Translations under genes and position numbers: made by a program
NCBI GenBank assembly: GCA_016713175.1
Contig: JADJPQ010000001.1
Location: 248,001-312,000, forward strand
Direction of reading: 5' to 3'
DNA from: Planctomycetota bacterium
GTDB taxonomy: Bacteria; Planctomycetota; UBA1135; UBA2386
DNA: 64,000 nucleotides
The notes under the pieces: model-generated
Told to the model about the DNA's origin: nothing
What the model saw: the letters and a program-made list of their open reading frames with translations, nothing else
The model's database searches: none
In this document: one piece after another, positions 18,819-25,686 of the stretch
Numbering within the stretch: position 1 is the first letter of the stretch
Layout: each line of letters opens with the position of its first letter

Positions 18819-19616
18819 TTACGGATTGCGCAGCCACGGCAGCACCGGCAACAGGCGCGGGTCGCTGGCCAGATCTTCGTTCCGGATGCTTCGGTCGCCG
18901 GCCAGCCGGCGGTCGAGTCGTTGCAGGGAATTCCGCCAGTCCGCGGCTTCCTGCGGGTCCGCGAGCGCGGCGGCACCGCTGATCGCCCGTTGCACCACTT
19001 CGCGGGCGCGCCCTAGGTCGCCGGCCCGCAACAGGTCGGCGACCAGGATCGGCGTGAAGAACAGCCGCCGTTGTTTCACGGTCACGTGGCTGCCCAACTC
19101 GGCTTCGGCGCGGGCCAGGTACTCGTCGGCGATCACTGCCGGCGGTCGCCCTTCGCCGGTGCGCAGCAGTTCCGCCAGGGCGCTGTTGCGCTCGGCCGAC
19201 ATCTCGACCAGGAACGCCATCGACGCCAACAGTTCGGCGCCGTGCCGTGGGCTGCGTTGACGAGCGAGTTCGAGCCACGCCAGGGCGATGCGCAGGCGGC
19301 GCAGCGCGGCAGCAGCCTGGCTTGCCGGGTCGGCCAGGATCTCGCCACCATCCAACGCAAACCGCCACGCGAACAACAGGTGGCCGTCGCTCCAGGTCGG
19401 CAACTGATCGAGCAGTTGCTGCGCGCGCGCGAAGGTTTCCTCGGCATCGCCGGCAGTGGTGGCGTTCTGCAACGCGGCGAACGCGAACGGCAGGGTGACC
19501 GGCCGCACGATGGCCCGCGCAGCATCGATCGCGGCGCCGGCATCCGGTCGGGCGAGGCCGATGGCCAGGGCCCAGCCCGTGATTCCGAGCGCCAGTGCCA
19601 ACCCGCCTGGGTTCAC
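18819..19616 (-). CDS. Membrane-anchored helical (TPR-like) protein of the ABC operon
   Basis: 265 residues from GTG 19616, whose GTGA overlaps the stop of the permease gene. The N-terminus is one hydrophobic segment (GGLALALGITGWALAIGLA), then all-helical sequence with repeating LDQLPTWSDGHLLFAW, RRLRIALAWLELAR and LRAGDLGRAREVVQRA units like TPR-type alpha-solenoids. No named family recognised. Translational coupling to the permease suggests a regulator or cargo-binding partner of the transporter. Confidence 0.75.
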   Translation of the reverse strand: MNPGGLALALGITGWALAIGLARPDAGAAIDAARAIVRPVTLPFAFAALQNATTAGDAEETFARAQQLLDQLPTWSDGHLLFAWRFALDGGEILADPASQAAAALRRLRIALAWLELARQRSPRHGAELLASMAFLVEMSAERNSALAELLRTGEGRPPAVIADEYLARAEAELGSHVTVKQRRLFFTPILVADLLRAGDLGRAREVVQRAISGAAALADPQEAADWRNSLQRLDRRLAGDRSIRNEDLASDPRLLPVLPWLRNP

Positions 19617-20635
19617 GAGCGCACTCCGCGCCGCAGCAGCATGGCGACGATCATGGCCGCCCCGGCTGCTGCGAGGGAAGAGATGGCCTCGACGAAAAGC
19701 GGTTCTGCCGGCAGCCAACGGCCGCGCAGCGCGGCAACCAGAGCCTTGGTGCCGGGACCGATTCCGGCGATGGCCTGCAGCACCAGTGCGCCGCCGAGCA
19801 GCAGCAATTGCACGCCAAGGCCGGCGCCGATGGCGGTCAGATTCGCCAGGGCGAGGGCCACCGCCAGCCCGAGCCATTGCGCCCAGGCCGCGAACAGCAT
19901 GTTGCTCCAGCCGGGCCAGGTCGTGGCGCTCCGGGCCTGTACGGCGCCTGGCGGAAACAGCAGCGGCAGGTTGCCACCGATCCGGCGGAGCGTCAGGCGC
20001 GGCAACGGCTGAGCGAGCGGCACGCGAACCAACTGACCGGTGTTGTCGATGGCGATCGGCTGGTGTGGGACCACGGCGTCGTCGACCAGCAGTTGCAGGC
20101 GCGTCGATTCCGGGGTCGCCAGCGGCAGCATCGCGATCGGGCGCAGCCGCAGTTCCTGAACGCGATCGTGATTGCCGAGAAACACCAGTTCGCTCGTGTG
20201 TTCGTCGAGCGTGCGGCCGGCCACCGGGGTCGGTTCCAGGAACGCCGTGGCTGACGGGGCCCCGCCGAGCAGCATTGGCAACAGCAGACCTAGCGTGGAC
20301 AACCAGACCGCCGCTGCTGCCAGGGCGCCTGTTGTCGCGGCGCCGCAGCCCGCCCAAGGTCCGCGCTCGAGGCGCCGAACCAGCGCGGCGCCGGGCCGTC
20401 GCGTCGAGAACAGCGGCCAGCACTCGATCGCGGCGGCGCCGACGAGGAACATCGCCAGCGTCCAGGGCACCGACAGCCACGCCGTCGCGGCGGCATCGAG
20501 GGCGGGCGGGTCGTCGGTCCGGGCCCGCAGGTTGGTCGTCGATCGTGCCAGCATCCAGATCGCCGCAACCGCCACGACCATCGGCCATGTCGGTGCCAGC
20601 AGGCAGCGCCAGAACACGACGCGCAGCGTGCTCAC
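19613..20635 (-). CDS. ABC transporter permease subunit
   Basis: 340 residues from GTG 20635, overlapping the ATPase stop as GTGA. Six hydrophobic segments are visible: two near residues 15-65, one near 100, and three in the last 110 residues (WLGLAVALALANLTAIGAG, VQLLLLGGALVLQAI, SSLAAAGAAMIVAMLL). A periplasmic beta-rich loop (about 120-215, with FLGNHDRVQELRLR) sits between. This layout is that of an ABC-2-type permease paired with a single ATPase. Substrate unknown. The upstream ATPase and downstream solenoid protein make a three-gene transporter unit. Confidence 0.78.
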   Translation of the reverse strand: MSTLRVVFWRCLLAPTWPMVVAVAAIWMLARSTTNLRARTDDPPALDAAATAWLSVPWTLAMFLVGAAAIECWPLFSTRRPGAALVRRLERGPWAGCGAATTGALAAAAVWLSTLGLLLPMLLGGAPSATAFLEPTPVAGRTLDEHTSELVFLGNHDRVQELRLRPIAMLPLATPESTRLQLLVDDAVVPHQPIAIDNTGQLVRVPLAQPLPRLTLRRIGGNLPLLFPPGAVQARSATTWPGWSNMLFAAWAQWLGLAVALALANLTAIGAGLGVQLLLLGGALVLQAIAGIGPGTKALVAALRGRWLPAEPLFVEAISSLAAAGAAMIVAMLLRRGVRS

Positions 20636-21498
20636 GATCCGGTGCCGCCTGGCGGCTGTGCCGACGACTCTTCCAGCCGGCGATACAACGCGAACAGGTG
20701 TTCGCGCCGGCGTTCGAGCCGCGCCTCGGTCGCCCCGGCGGCGCATGCCTGCTGCTGCAATGCCGCCAGCCCGGCGTCGTCGAGGCCGCGGATGACCAGT
20801 TCGCGTTCGCCGGTTGCCAGCAGCTCGTCGAGACCGCCGCGTGCCCGCACGACGCCGCGCTGCAGCACCAGCACCTGCGAACAGATCCGTTCGATCTCCT
20901 GCAGGTGATGCGACGCCAGCAGCACGGTGCCGCCGGCGGCCGCGCGTTCTTGCAGGATCTGCATCACCAGTTCGGAACCGAGCGGATCGAGGCCGGCGGT
21001 CGGCTCGTCGAGCAGCAGCAGGCGCGGTTCGCCGAGCAGCGCGGCGGCCAGCGCCAGGCGCTTCTGCATGCCGGTGCTGAATGTCGAGATCGCGCGCCGA
21101 CCGACGGTCTGGAGCCCGAGACGCGAAAGCCAGTGCGCGGCCCGGCGATCGGCTTCGGCGTCCGGCAGCTTCAGCTGGCAGCCAAACCACTGCAGGAACT
21201 CGGTGGCCGACAGCACCGCCAGCGGCAGCGCGCCTTCGGGTTGCCAGGCGACTTCGGTCAGCAGCGAACGGTCGCCGGGTTCGCGGCCGAGCACCTGCAC
21301 CGAACCGGTGGTCGGTCGCTGCAGGCCGGCGAGCACGCGCAACAGCGTGGTCTTGCCGGAACCATTGGGGCCGAGGATGCCGAGGATCGTGCCTTCTGCC
21401 ACGTCGAGATCCAGCGGCCGCAGCGCCGGCACCGCTGGTTGCCGGAAGCGGCCGCGGAACGTGACGGCCAGTTGCCTTGCCGAAATCGCCGCGGTCAT
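20632..21498 (-). CDS. ABC transporter ATP-binding protein (ABC-2 type)
   Basis: 288 residues with every ABC ATPase motif: Walker A GPNGSGKTT (about 43-51), Q-loop near WQPEGALPL, signature FSTGMQKRLALA, Walker B RLLLLDEPTAGLDP and the H-loop SHH. The FSTGMQKR form of the signature is typical of ATPases that power ABC-2 exporters. It hydrolyses ATP to drive export by the permease at 19613-20635. It starts at ATG 21498, 62 bases from the divergent FHA gene. Substrate is not indicated. Confidence 0.92.
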   Translation of the reverse strand: MTAAISARQLAVTFRGRFRQPAVPALRPLDLDVAEGTILGILGPNGSGKTTLLRVLAGLQRPTTGSVQVLGREPGDRSLLTEVAWQPEGALPLAVLSATEFLQWFGCQLKLPDAEADRRAAHWLSRLGLQTVGRRAISTFSTGMQKRLALAAALLGEPRLLLLDEPTAGLDPLGSELVMQILQERAAAGGTVLLASHHLQEIERICSQVLVLQRGVVRARGGLDELLATGERELVIRGLDDAGLAALQQQACAAGATEARLERRREHLFALYRRLEESSAQPPGGTGS

Positions 21499-21559
21499 CC
21501 GCCGTGATGGTAGCGAGCAGGTGTGGTCCGTTCTCGGTGCGTGTGGGTATCGTGCGGCG

Positions 21560-22345
21560 GTGAGCGGATTCCTCGAACTGGCGGATGGCAGGCAGGTGCC
21601 GGTGCGCGATGGGCTGACGATCGGGCGCGTGGCGGGTTGCGATGTCGTGATCGACGACACCAAGGCGTCGCGCAAGCATGCGCGGATCGTCGTGGAGGGC
21701 TCGATCGCGGAGGTTCTGGACCTCGACAGCAGCAACGGCACGCTGTTGAACGGCAAGCCGGTGCAGAAGCGGGTGCTGCGTCCGGGTGACGAGATCCGGA
21801 TCGGCACGACGGTGATCATCTACCGCGAAAGCGCCATGGCGGCGCCGGCGGCATCACCGCCTGCGCCAGCGCCGCGGCCGGCGCCGTCCGCGCCGCCACC
21901 CGTTCCGGTTCGTCCACCGCTTCCGCCGCCGCCAGCACCCGCCGCGACGGATGACGTCGACTTGTTCGGCAGTGATGAGCCACCCCCGGCGCCGCCGCCC
22001 GCACCGGTGGCACCGCCGGTCGCGTCGCGTCCGGTGGCCCCGCCGCCGCCGGCGCCGCCACCGCCGCCGGCGCGCAACGTGGTCGAGTTCGCCGACGAGG
22101 TCGTCGAGGTCCGCAAGCCGGTCCGGCCGGAACCGGTAATCGGTGCGGCGCCGGCGCCGGCGCCCGCGAGCGCCGGCATCCAGCAGAAGCAGCGGGTGCT
22201 GCAGTTCTCGCAGAATGTCGACACCGGCAACCCGCTGCGCGACGACCTCGGTCAGATGGCGGGGCCGATGAAGGCGGTGATCGTGCTCTCTGTGCTGGCG
22301 GCCGGTGTCGCGATCGTCTGGTTGATCATGCGCGCGATGGCGTAG
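21560..22345 (+). CDS. FHA-domain membrane protein with Pro-rich linker
   Basis: 261 residues from GTG 21560. Residues about 5-80 form an FHA phosphothreonine-binding domain with the key GR, SRKHARI and SSNGTLLNG motifs intact. An Ala/Pro-rich linker of about 110 residues follows, with two short acidic interruptions (DDVDLFGSDE and FADEVVEV). The C-terminal segment MKAVIVLSVLAAGVAIVWLI is a transmembrane helix. It should sit in the membrane with the FHA domain in the cytosol and read phosphorylation by a kinase such as the one at 23098. The GTG start is chosen because the FHA strand begins right after it; the frame upstream is a shadow. Confidence 0.82.
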   Translation: MSGFLELADGRQVPVRDGLTIGRVAGCDVVIDDTKASRKHARIVVEGSIAEVLDLDSSNGTLLNGKPVQKRVLRPGDEIRIGTTVIIYRESAMAAPAASPPAPAPRPAPSAPPPVPVRPPLPPPPAPAATDDVDLFGSDEPPPAPPPAPVAPPVASRPVAPPPPAPPPPPARNVVEFADEVVEVRKPVRPEPVIGAAPAPAPASAGIQQKQRVLQFSQNVDTGNPLRDDLGQMAGPMKAVIVLSVLAAGVAIVWLIMRAMA

Positions 22346-22522
22346 CCCTGATTCGACGGCGAGCGGCGTCTGGCGGTTCTCCGCGACGAACCGGGTCACC
22401 TCGTCCACCTGGAACTTCCGGGACTGGCAGGCCTGCTGATGAATGGTCTGCGAGCCGGATCGTCGGCGGCGTTGGTGTTCAGGTGTTCACCGAGGGCCAC
22501 GAGATCCGCTAATCTCCGTCGT

Positions 22523-23101
22523 GTGCCGGAAGCCCCCGACCCAGAGCGTTCTCGCGAGGAGTTCTCCGAGGCGGCCGCGAGCCGGTCGCCCCGGTTGCAT
22601 CAGCTGTTCATCGCGCACGAAGGCACCCTGCACCGCATCGCCGAGAGGGTGTTTGCGCGCGAACGGCGAGGCCACGCGATGAATCCGGTCGATCTGGTCA
22701 ATGAGGCCTTCGTGCAACTGGTCGATCAGCACCGAGCCACCGCCAAGACCTCGTCGTTCTTCAAAGCCTGTTTCGCGCGACAGTGCCGCCGGATCCTGGT
22801 CGACCATGCCAGGCGGCAGCGGGCGCAACGGCGGGGCGGCGACCGCCAGAAGGACGAAGCCAGCGTCAGCAACCTGAGCGGCATTGGCGGTCGCGAGGGC
22901 CTCGATCTGGTCGAGATCGACGACCTGCTGAATGGACTGGAGAAGGTGAATCCGCGCCTGGCCCGCATCGCCGAGATGCGCATCTTCACCGGCAGCACCG
23001 TGGCGGAGTGCGCCGATGGGCTGGAGTGTTCGACCAGTACCATCGAAAAGGAGTGGCGGCTCGCCAGTGGCTGGCTCGGAAAGGAGCTCGGCGCCCGGTG
23101 A
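22523..23101 (+). CDS. ECF-type RNA polymerase sigma factor (TIGR02999 family)
   Basis: 192 residues from GTG 22523 (an ATG at 22439 would add 28 non-conserved residues). It shows the group's region 2 (HRIAERVFARERRGHAMNP VDLVNEAFVQLVDQ, in two parts) with FFKACFARQCRRILVDHARR, and region 4 (ARIAEMRIFTGSTVAECADGL, then CSTSTIEKEWRLA). The TIGR02999 group is expanded in Planctomycetota and Acidobacteriota and typically lies beside Ser/Thr kinases. It overlaps the kinase start by GTGA, so the two are translationally coupled. It probably directs an unknown set of promoters after kinase-dependent activation; no anti-sigma factor is visible. Confidence 0.9.
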   Translation: MPEAPDPERSREEFSEAAASRSPRLHQLFIAHEGTLHRIAERVFARERRGHAMNPVDLVNEAFVQLVDQHRATAKTSSFFKACFARQCRRILVDHARRQRAQRRGGDRQKDEASVSNLSGIGGREGLDLVEIDDLLNGLEKVNPRLARIAEMRIFTGSTVAECADGLECSTSTIEKEWRLASGWLGKELGAR

Positions 23102-25680
23102 GTGATCTCGAGCGCTTGCGCCAGGTCCACGCCCTGTTCATGGCGGTCGGTTCCCTGCCGCCAGGGCAATGGCAGCAGAGTCTGCAGGCGCGCTGCGCCG
23201 ATGCGTCGTTGGTCACGGAGGTGCTCGAGCTGTTGCGCCGCGACGCCGGTGACGAGTTCCTGGCCCTGGCTCGAGCCAGCGCCCAGGCAACCATCGAGGA
23301 CATGCGCCCCAAGCGCATCGACGGCTACACGATCGTGGACACGCTTGGCGAAGGCGGCATGGGCACGGTGTACCTGGCCGACCAGGACGACGGCGTGAAG
23401 CGCCGAGTCGCTCTGAAGCTGATCAAGCCTGGGCTGGGCACGCCCGAGGTCGTGGCGCGCTTTCAGCACGAACGCCAGGTTCTGGCCGGGCTGTCGCACG
23501 ACGGCATTGCCAAGGTGTTCGACTGCGGCACCGCCGAATCGGGGCAGCCGTACTTCGCGATGGAGTACGTCGACGGGGTGTCGCTGTGCGAGTTCTGCGA
23601 TCGATACCGTTGGTCCGTCGACAAACGCATGCGGCTGTTCCTGCAGGTCTGCGATGCAGTCATCTACGCTCACCGCGAGAACGTCGTGCATCGGGACCTG
23701 ACGCCGCGCAACGTGCTGGTCAGCAGGGCCTCCGGCCACGTTGTCGCCAAGATCATCGACTTCGGGCTCGCCAAGGCCATGGTTGCCGACGCGGATCGCG
23801 CGGGTTTGACGGATCCGGGCCAGATGATGGGGACGTTCGAGTACATGGCGCCCGAACAGGCTGATCCGCGCTGGCGGCCGGTCGGGGTCCGCGCCGACAT
23901 CCATGCTCTTGGGGCCGTCGCCCATGAGTTGCTCGTCGGCTCGCCGCCATGGTCACGGGCCGAGGTGCTCGCCGATGGCCTCGGCGGTGCGCCAAAGCGC
24001 ATGCGCGAGCTCGAACTGCCGCGGGCCAGTCGCCGCCTTGCCGCGGCGCAGGGCCGCGAGGCGGTGGCGGCCCGTCGCGACACCACGGCGGAAGTGCTGG
24101 TCGGTGTGCTGCGGCGCGACCTCGATTGGGTGCTGGCCAAGGCTCTCGAGCGCGAACCCGAGCGGCGCTACCAGACCGTTGCCGAACTGGCGGCCGATGT
24201 GCGGCGATTCCTCGCCCATGAGCCCGTGTCGGTCGGACCGCCGTCGCTGCGCTACCGGTTGGGCAAGTGGCTGCGCCGGCGGCGCGGGCCGGTCACCGTC
24301 GCCGCGTCCGCGCTGGTGACGGCGGCGATCGTGGTGCCCCTCTTCTGGCGTAGGGCCAGCGTCGCCGACGAGAAGCTGCTGGTCAAGGACGCGGCGCAGA
24401 CGTGTCAGCACGCGAAGACGGCGTTCGAGGCCCTTTGGCCGGCGTGGCCGTCGCAGGTCCCGGACCTGCAGGAGTGGCTCTGGCGGGTCGGCTGCTTGCC
24501 AGGCGCGGGTCCGGCCATCGCGGCCGAACTGTCCGAGGTCACCGCGCAGGCGAGCGGTGTCGGTCCGACCGGAGTGCCGCAGTTCGCGACCGCTGAGCTG
24601 GCGGCCCGGCGCGTGGATCTGCTACGCCTTCAGGAAGACATCGAATTCCTGACGACCACCGCGGCACGGGGCATGGAACGGCGGCTCGCGTGGGCGCAGG
24701 AGATCACCGCGATCACGGTCGCGCACCCAAAGGCAAGGCTGACCTGGGACGAGGTTCGCGCCGATCTCCGGACGCGTCGACCTTACGCCGGCATCGGGAT
24801 CGAATTGCCCGACGAGGATGTGATCGGTCTGGTGCCGTTGGGTGTCAACCCGGCCACCGGGCTGCACGAAGCGCTCGATCTCGCGAGTTCGTGCCTGATC
24901 CAGGACCCCGGCAGTGCGCGCGCTGTCGTCGTGCCGCAGCATGAGCAGGACGGTCGGGTTCGGGTTCATGGCGGCAGCGGCATCATCTATGTCCTGTTGC
25001 CTGGCGGAACGTTCCGGATCGGAGCCAGTGCCGCGGACATCGCCCTGGTCGGTGAGGTCAACGCCGAGGCGGAGTTGCCGGTTCGGGATGTGTCGCTGGC
25101 GCCGTTCTGGATCGCGCGCCACGAACTGACGCGGGGCCAGTGGCGACGCCTGATGGGCACCGTGCCGTTCACGGTCACCAGGGACGACGATCGCCTTCCC
25201 GCCGAGACGATCACGCACGAACAGGCGTTGGCATGCCTCGCGCGGATCGGTGCGACATTGCCCACCGAAGCCCAATGGGAGTTCGCCTGCCGCGCCGGCT
25301 CGACGTCGTTGTGGTGGACCGGCGACGACCCGAACGAACTGCTGCGGGCGGCGTCCCTGGGACCGGACAGTGAGACCGCCGCGGCGTCCGTGCCAGCAGG
25401 CAGCAAGGACGCGAATCCGTTCGGCCTGCATGAAGTCCACGGCAACGTCGCGGAGTGGTGCCTCGACCGGATCGCCTTTCGCTACGATCGTCCCGGGTTT
25501 CGCGCCGGCGACGGCTTGCGCGTGATCACCGACGTCGAGGTGGCGCGTGCATTCGTGGTGCGCGGAGGTGATCGGCATTCCGACCGCGAGGCGATGCGGT
25601 CGGCCGCCCGTGCCTGCCGAGACACCGCCGATGTGAGAGTCGGTTTCCGCGCCGCACGGCTGCTTGGCCAGCGGCGGTGA
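23098..25680 (+). CDS. Membrane Ser/Thr kinase with C-terminal SUMF1 (FGE-sulfatase) domain
   Basis: 860 residues from GTG 23098. A short N-terminal helical region is followed by a Hanks-type kinase domain (about 77-375): glycine loop LGEGGMGTVYLA, Lys107 in VALKLI, Glu in the C-helix, catalytic HRDLTPRNVLV (199-209), IIDFGLAKA and FEYMAPEQAD. The Lys usual in HRDLKPxN is Thr here. A transmembrane helix sits near 395-417 and the C-terminal 230 residues form a SUMF1/FGE-like domain (LLPGGTFRIG, WIARHELTRGQWRRLMG, LPTEAQWEFACRAGST, NVAEWCLDR, RGGDRH...) facing outward. Such domains can bind ligands rather than make formylglycine. It is convergent to the TPR-SUMF1 gene with 6 bases between stops. 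Confidence 0.9.
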   Translation: MSDLERLRQVHALFMAVGSLPPGQWQQSLQARCADASLVTEVLELLRRDAGDEFLALARASAQATIEDMRPKRIDGYTIVDTLGEGGMGTVYLADQDDGVKRRVALKLIKPGLGTPEVVARFQHERQVLAGLSHDGIAKVFDCGTAESGQPYFAMEYVDGVSLCEFCDRYRWSVDKRMRLFLQVCDAVIYAHRENVVHRDLTPRNVLVSRASGHVVAKIIDFGLAKAMVADADRAGLTDPGQMMGTFEYMAPEQADPRWRPVGVRADIHALGAVAHELLVGSPPWSRAEVLADGLGGAPKRMRELELPRASRRLAAAQGREAVAARRDTTAEVLVGVLRRDLDWVLAKALEREPERRYQTVAELAADVRRFLAHEPVSVGPPSLRYRLGKWLRRRRGPVTVAASALVTAAIVVPLFWRRASVADEKLLVKDAAQTCQHAKTAFEALWPAWPSQVPDLQEWLWRVGCLPGAGPAIAAELSEVTAQASGVGPTGVPQFATAELAARRVDLLRLQEDIEFLTTTAARGMERRLAWAQEITAITVAHPKARLTWDEVRADLRTRRPYAGIGIELPDEDVIGLVPLGVNPATGLHEALDLASSCLIQDPGSARAVVVPQHEQDGRVRVHGGSGIIYVLLPGGTFRIGASAADIALVGEVNAEAELPVRDVSLAPFWIARHELTRGQWRRLMGTVPFTVTRDDDRLPAETITHEQALACLARIGATLPTEAQWEFACRAGSTSLWWTGDDPNELLRAASLGPDSETAAASVPAGSKDANPFGLHEVHGNVAEWCLDRIAFRYDRPGFRAGDGLRVITDVEVARAFVVRGGDRHSDREAMRSAARACRDTADVRVGFRAARLLGQRR

Positions 25681-25686
25681 GGCGGC

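Noticed and set aside
22346..22470. Minus-strand stretch reading like a short protein remnant between the FHA and sigma genes
   Set aside because: No start codon, no family match; likely chance. It is the only candidate for a pseudogene fragment here.
22439..22522. ATG 22439 as the sigma factor start
   Set aside because: Adds 28 non-conserved Arg/Ser-rich residues; GTG 22523 gives the usual family length.
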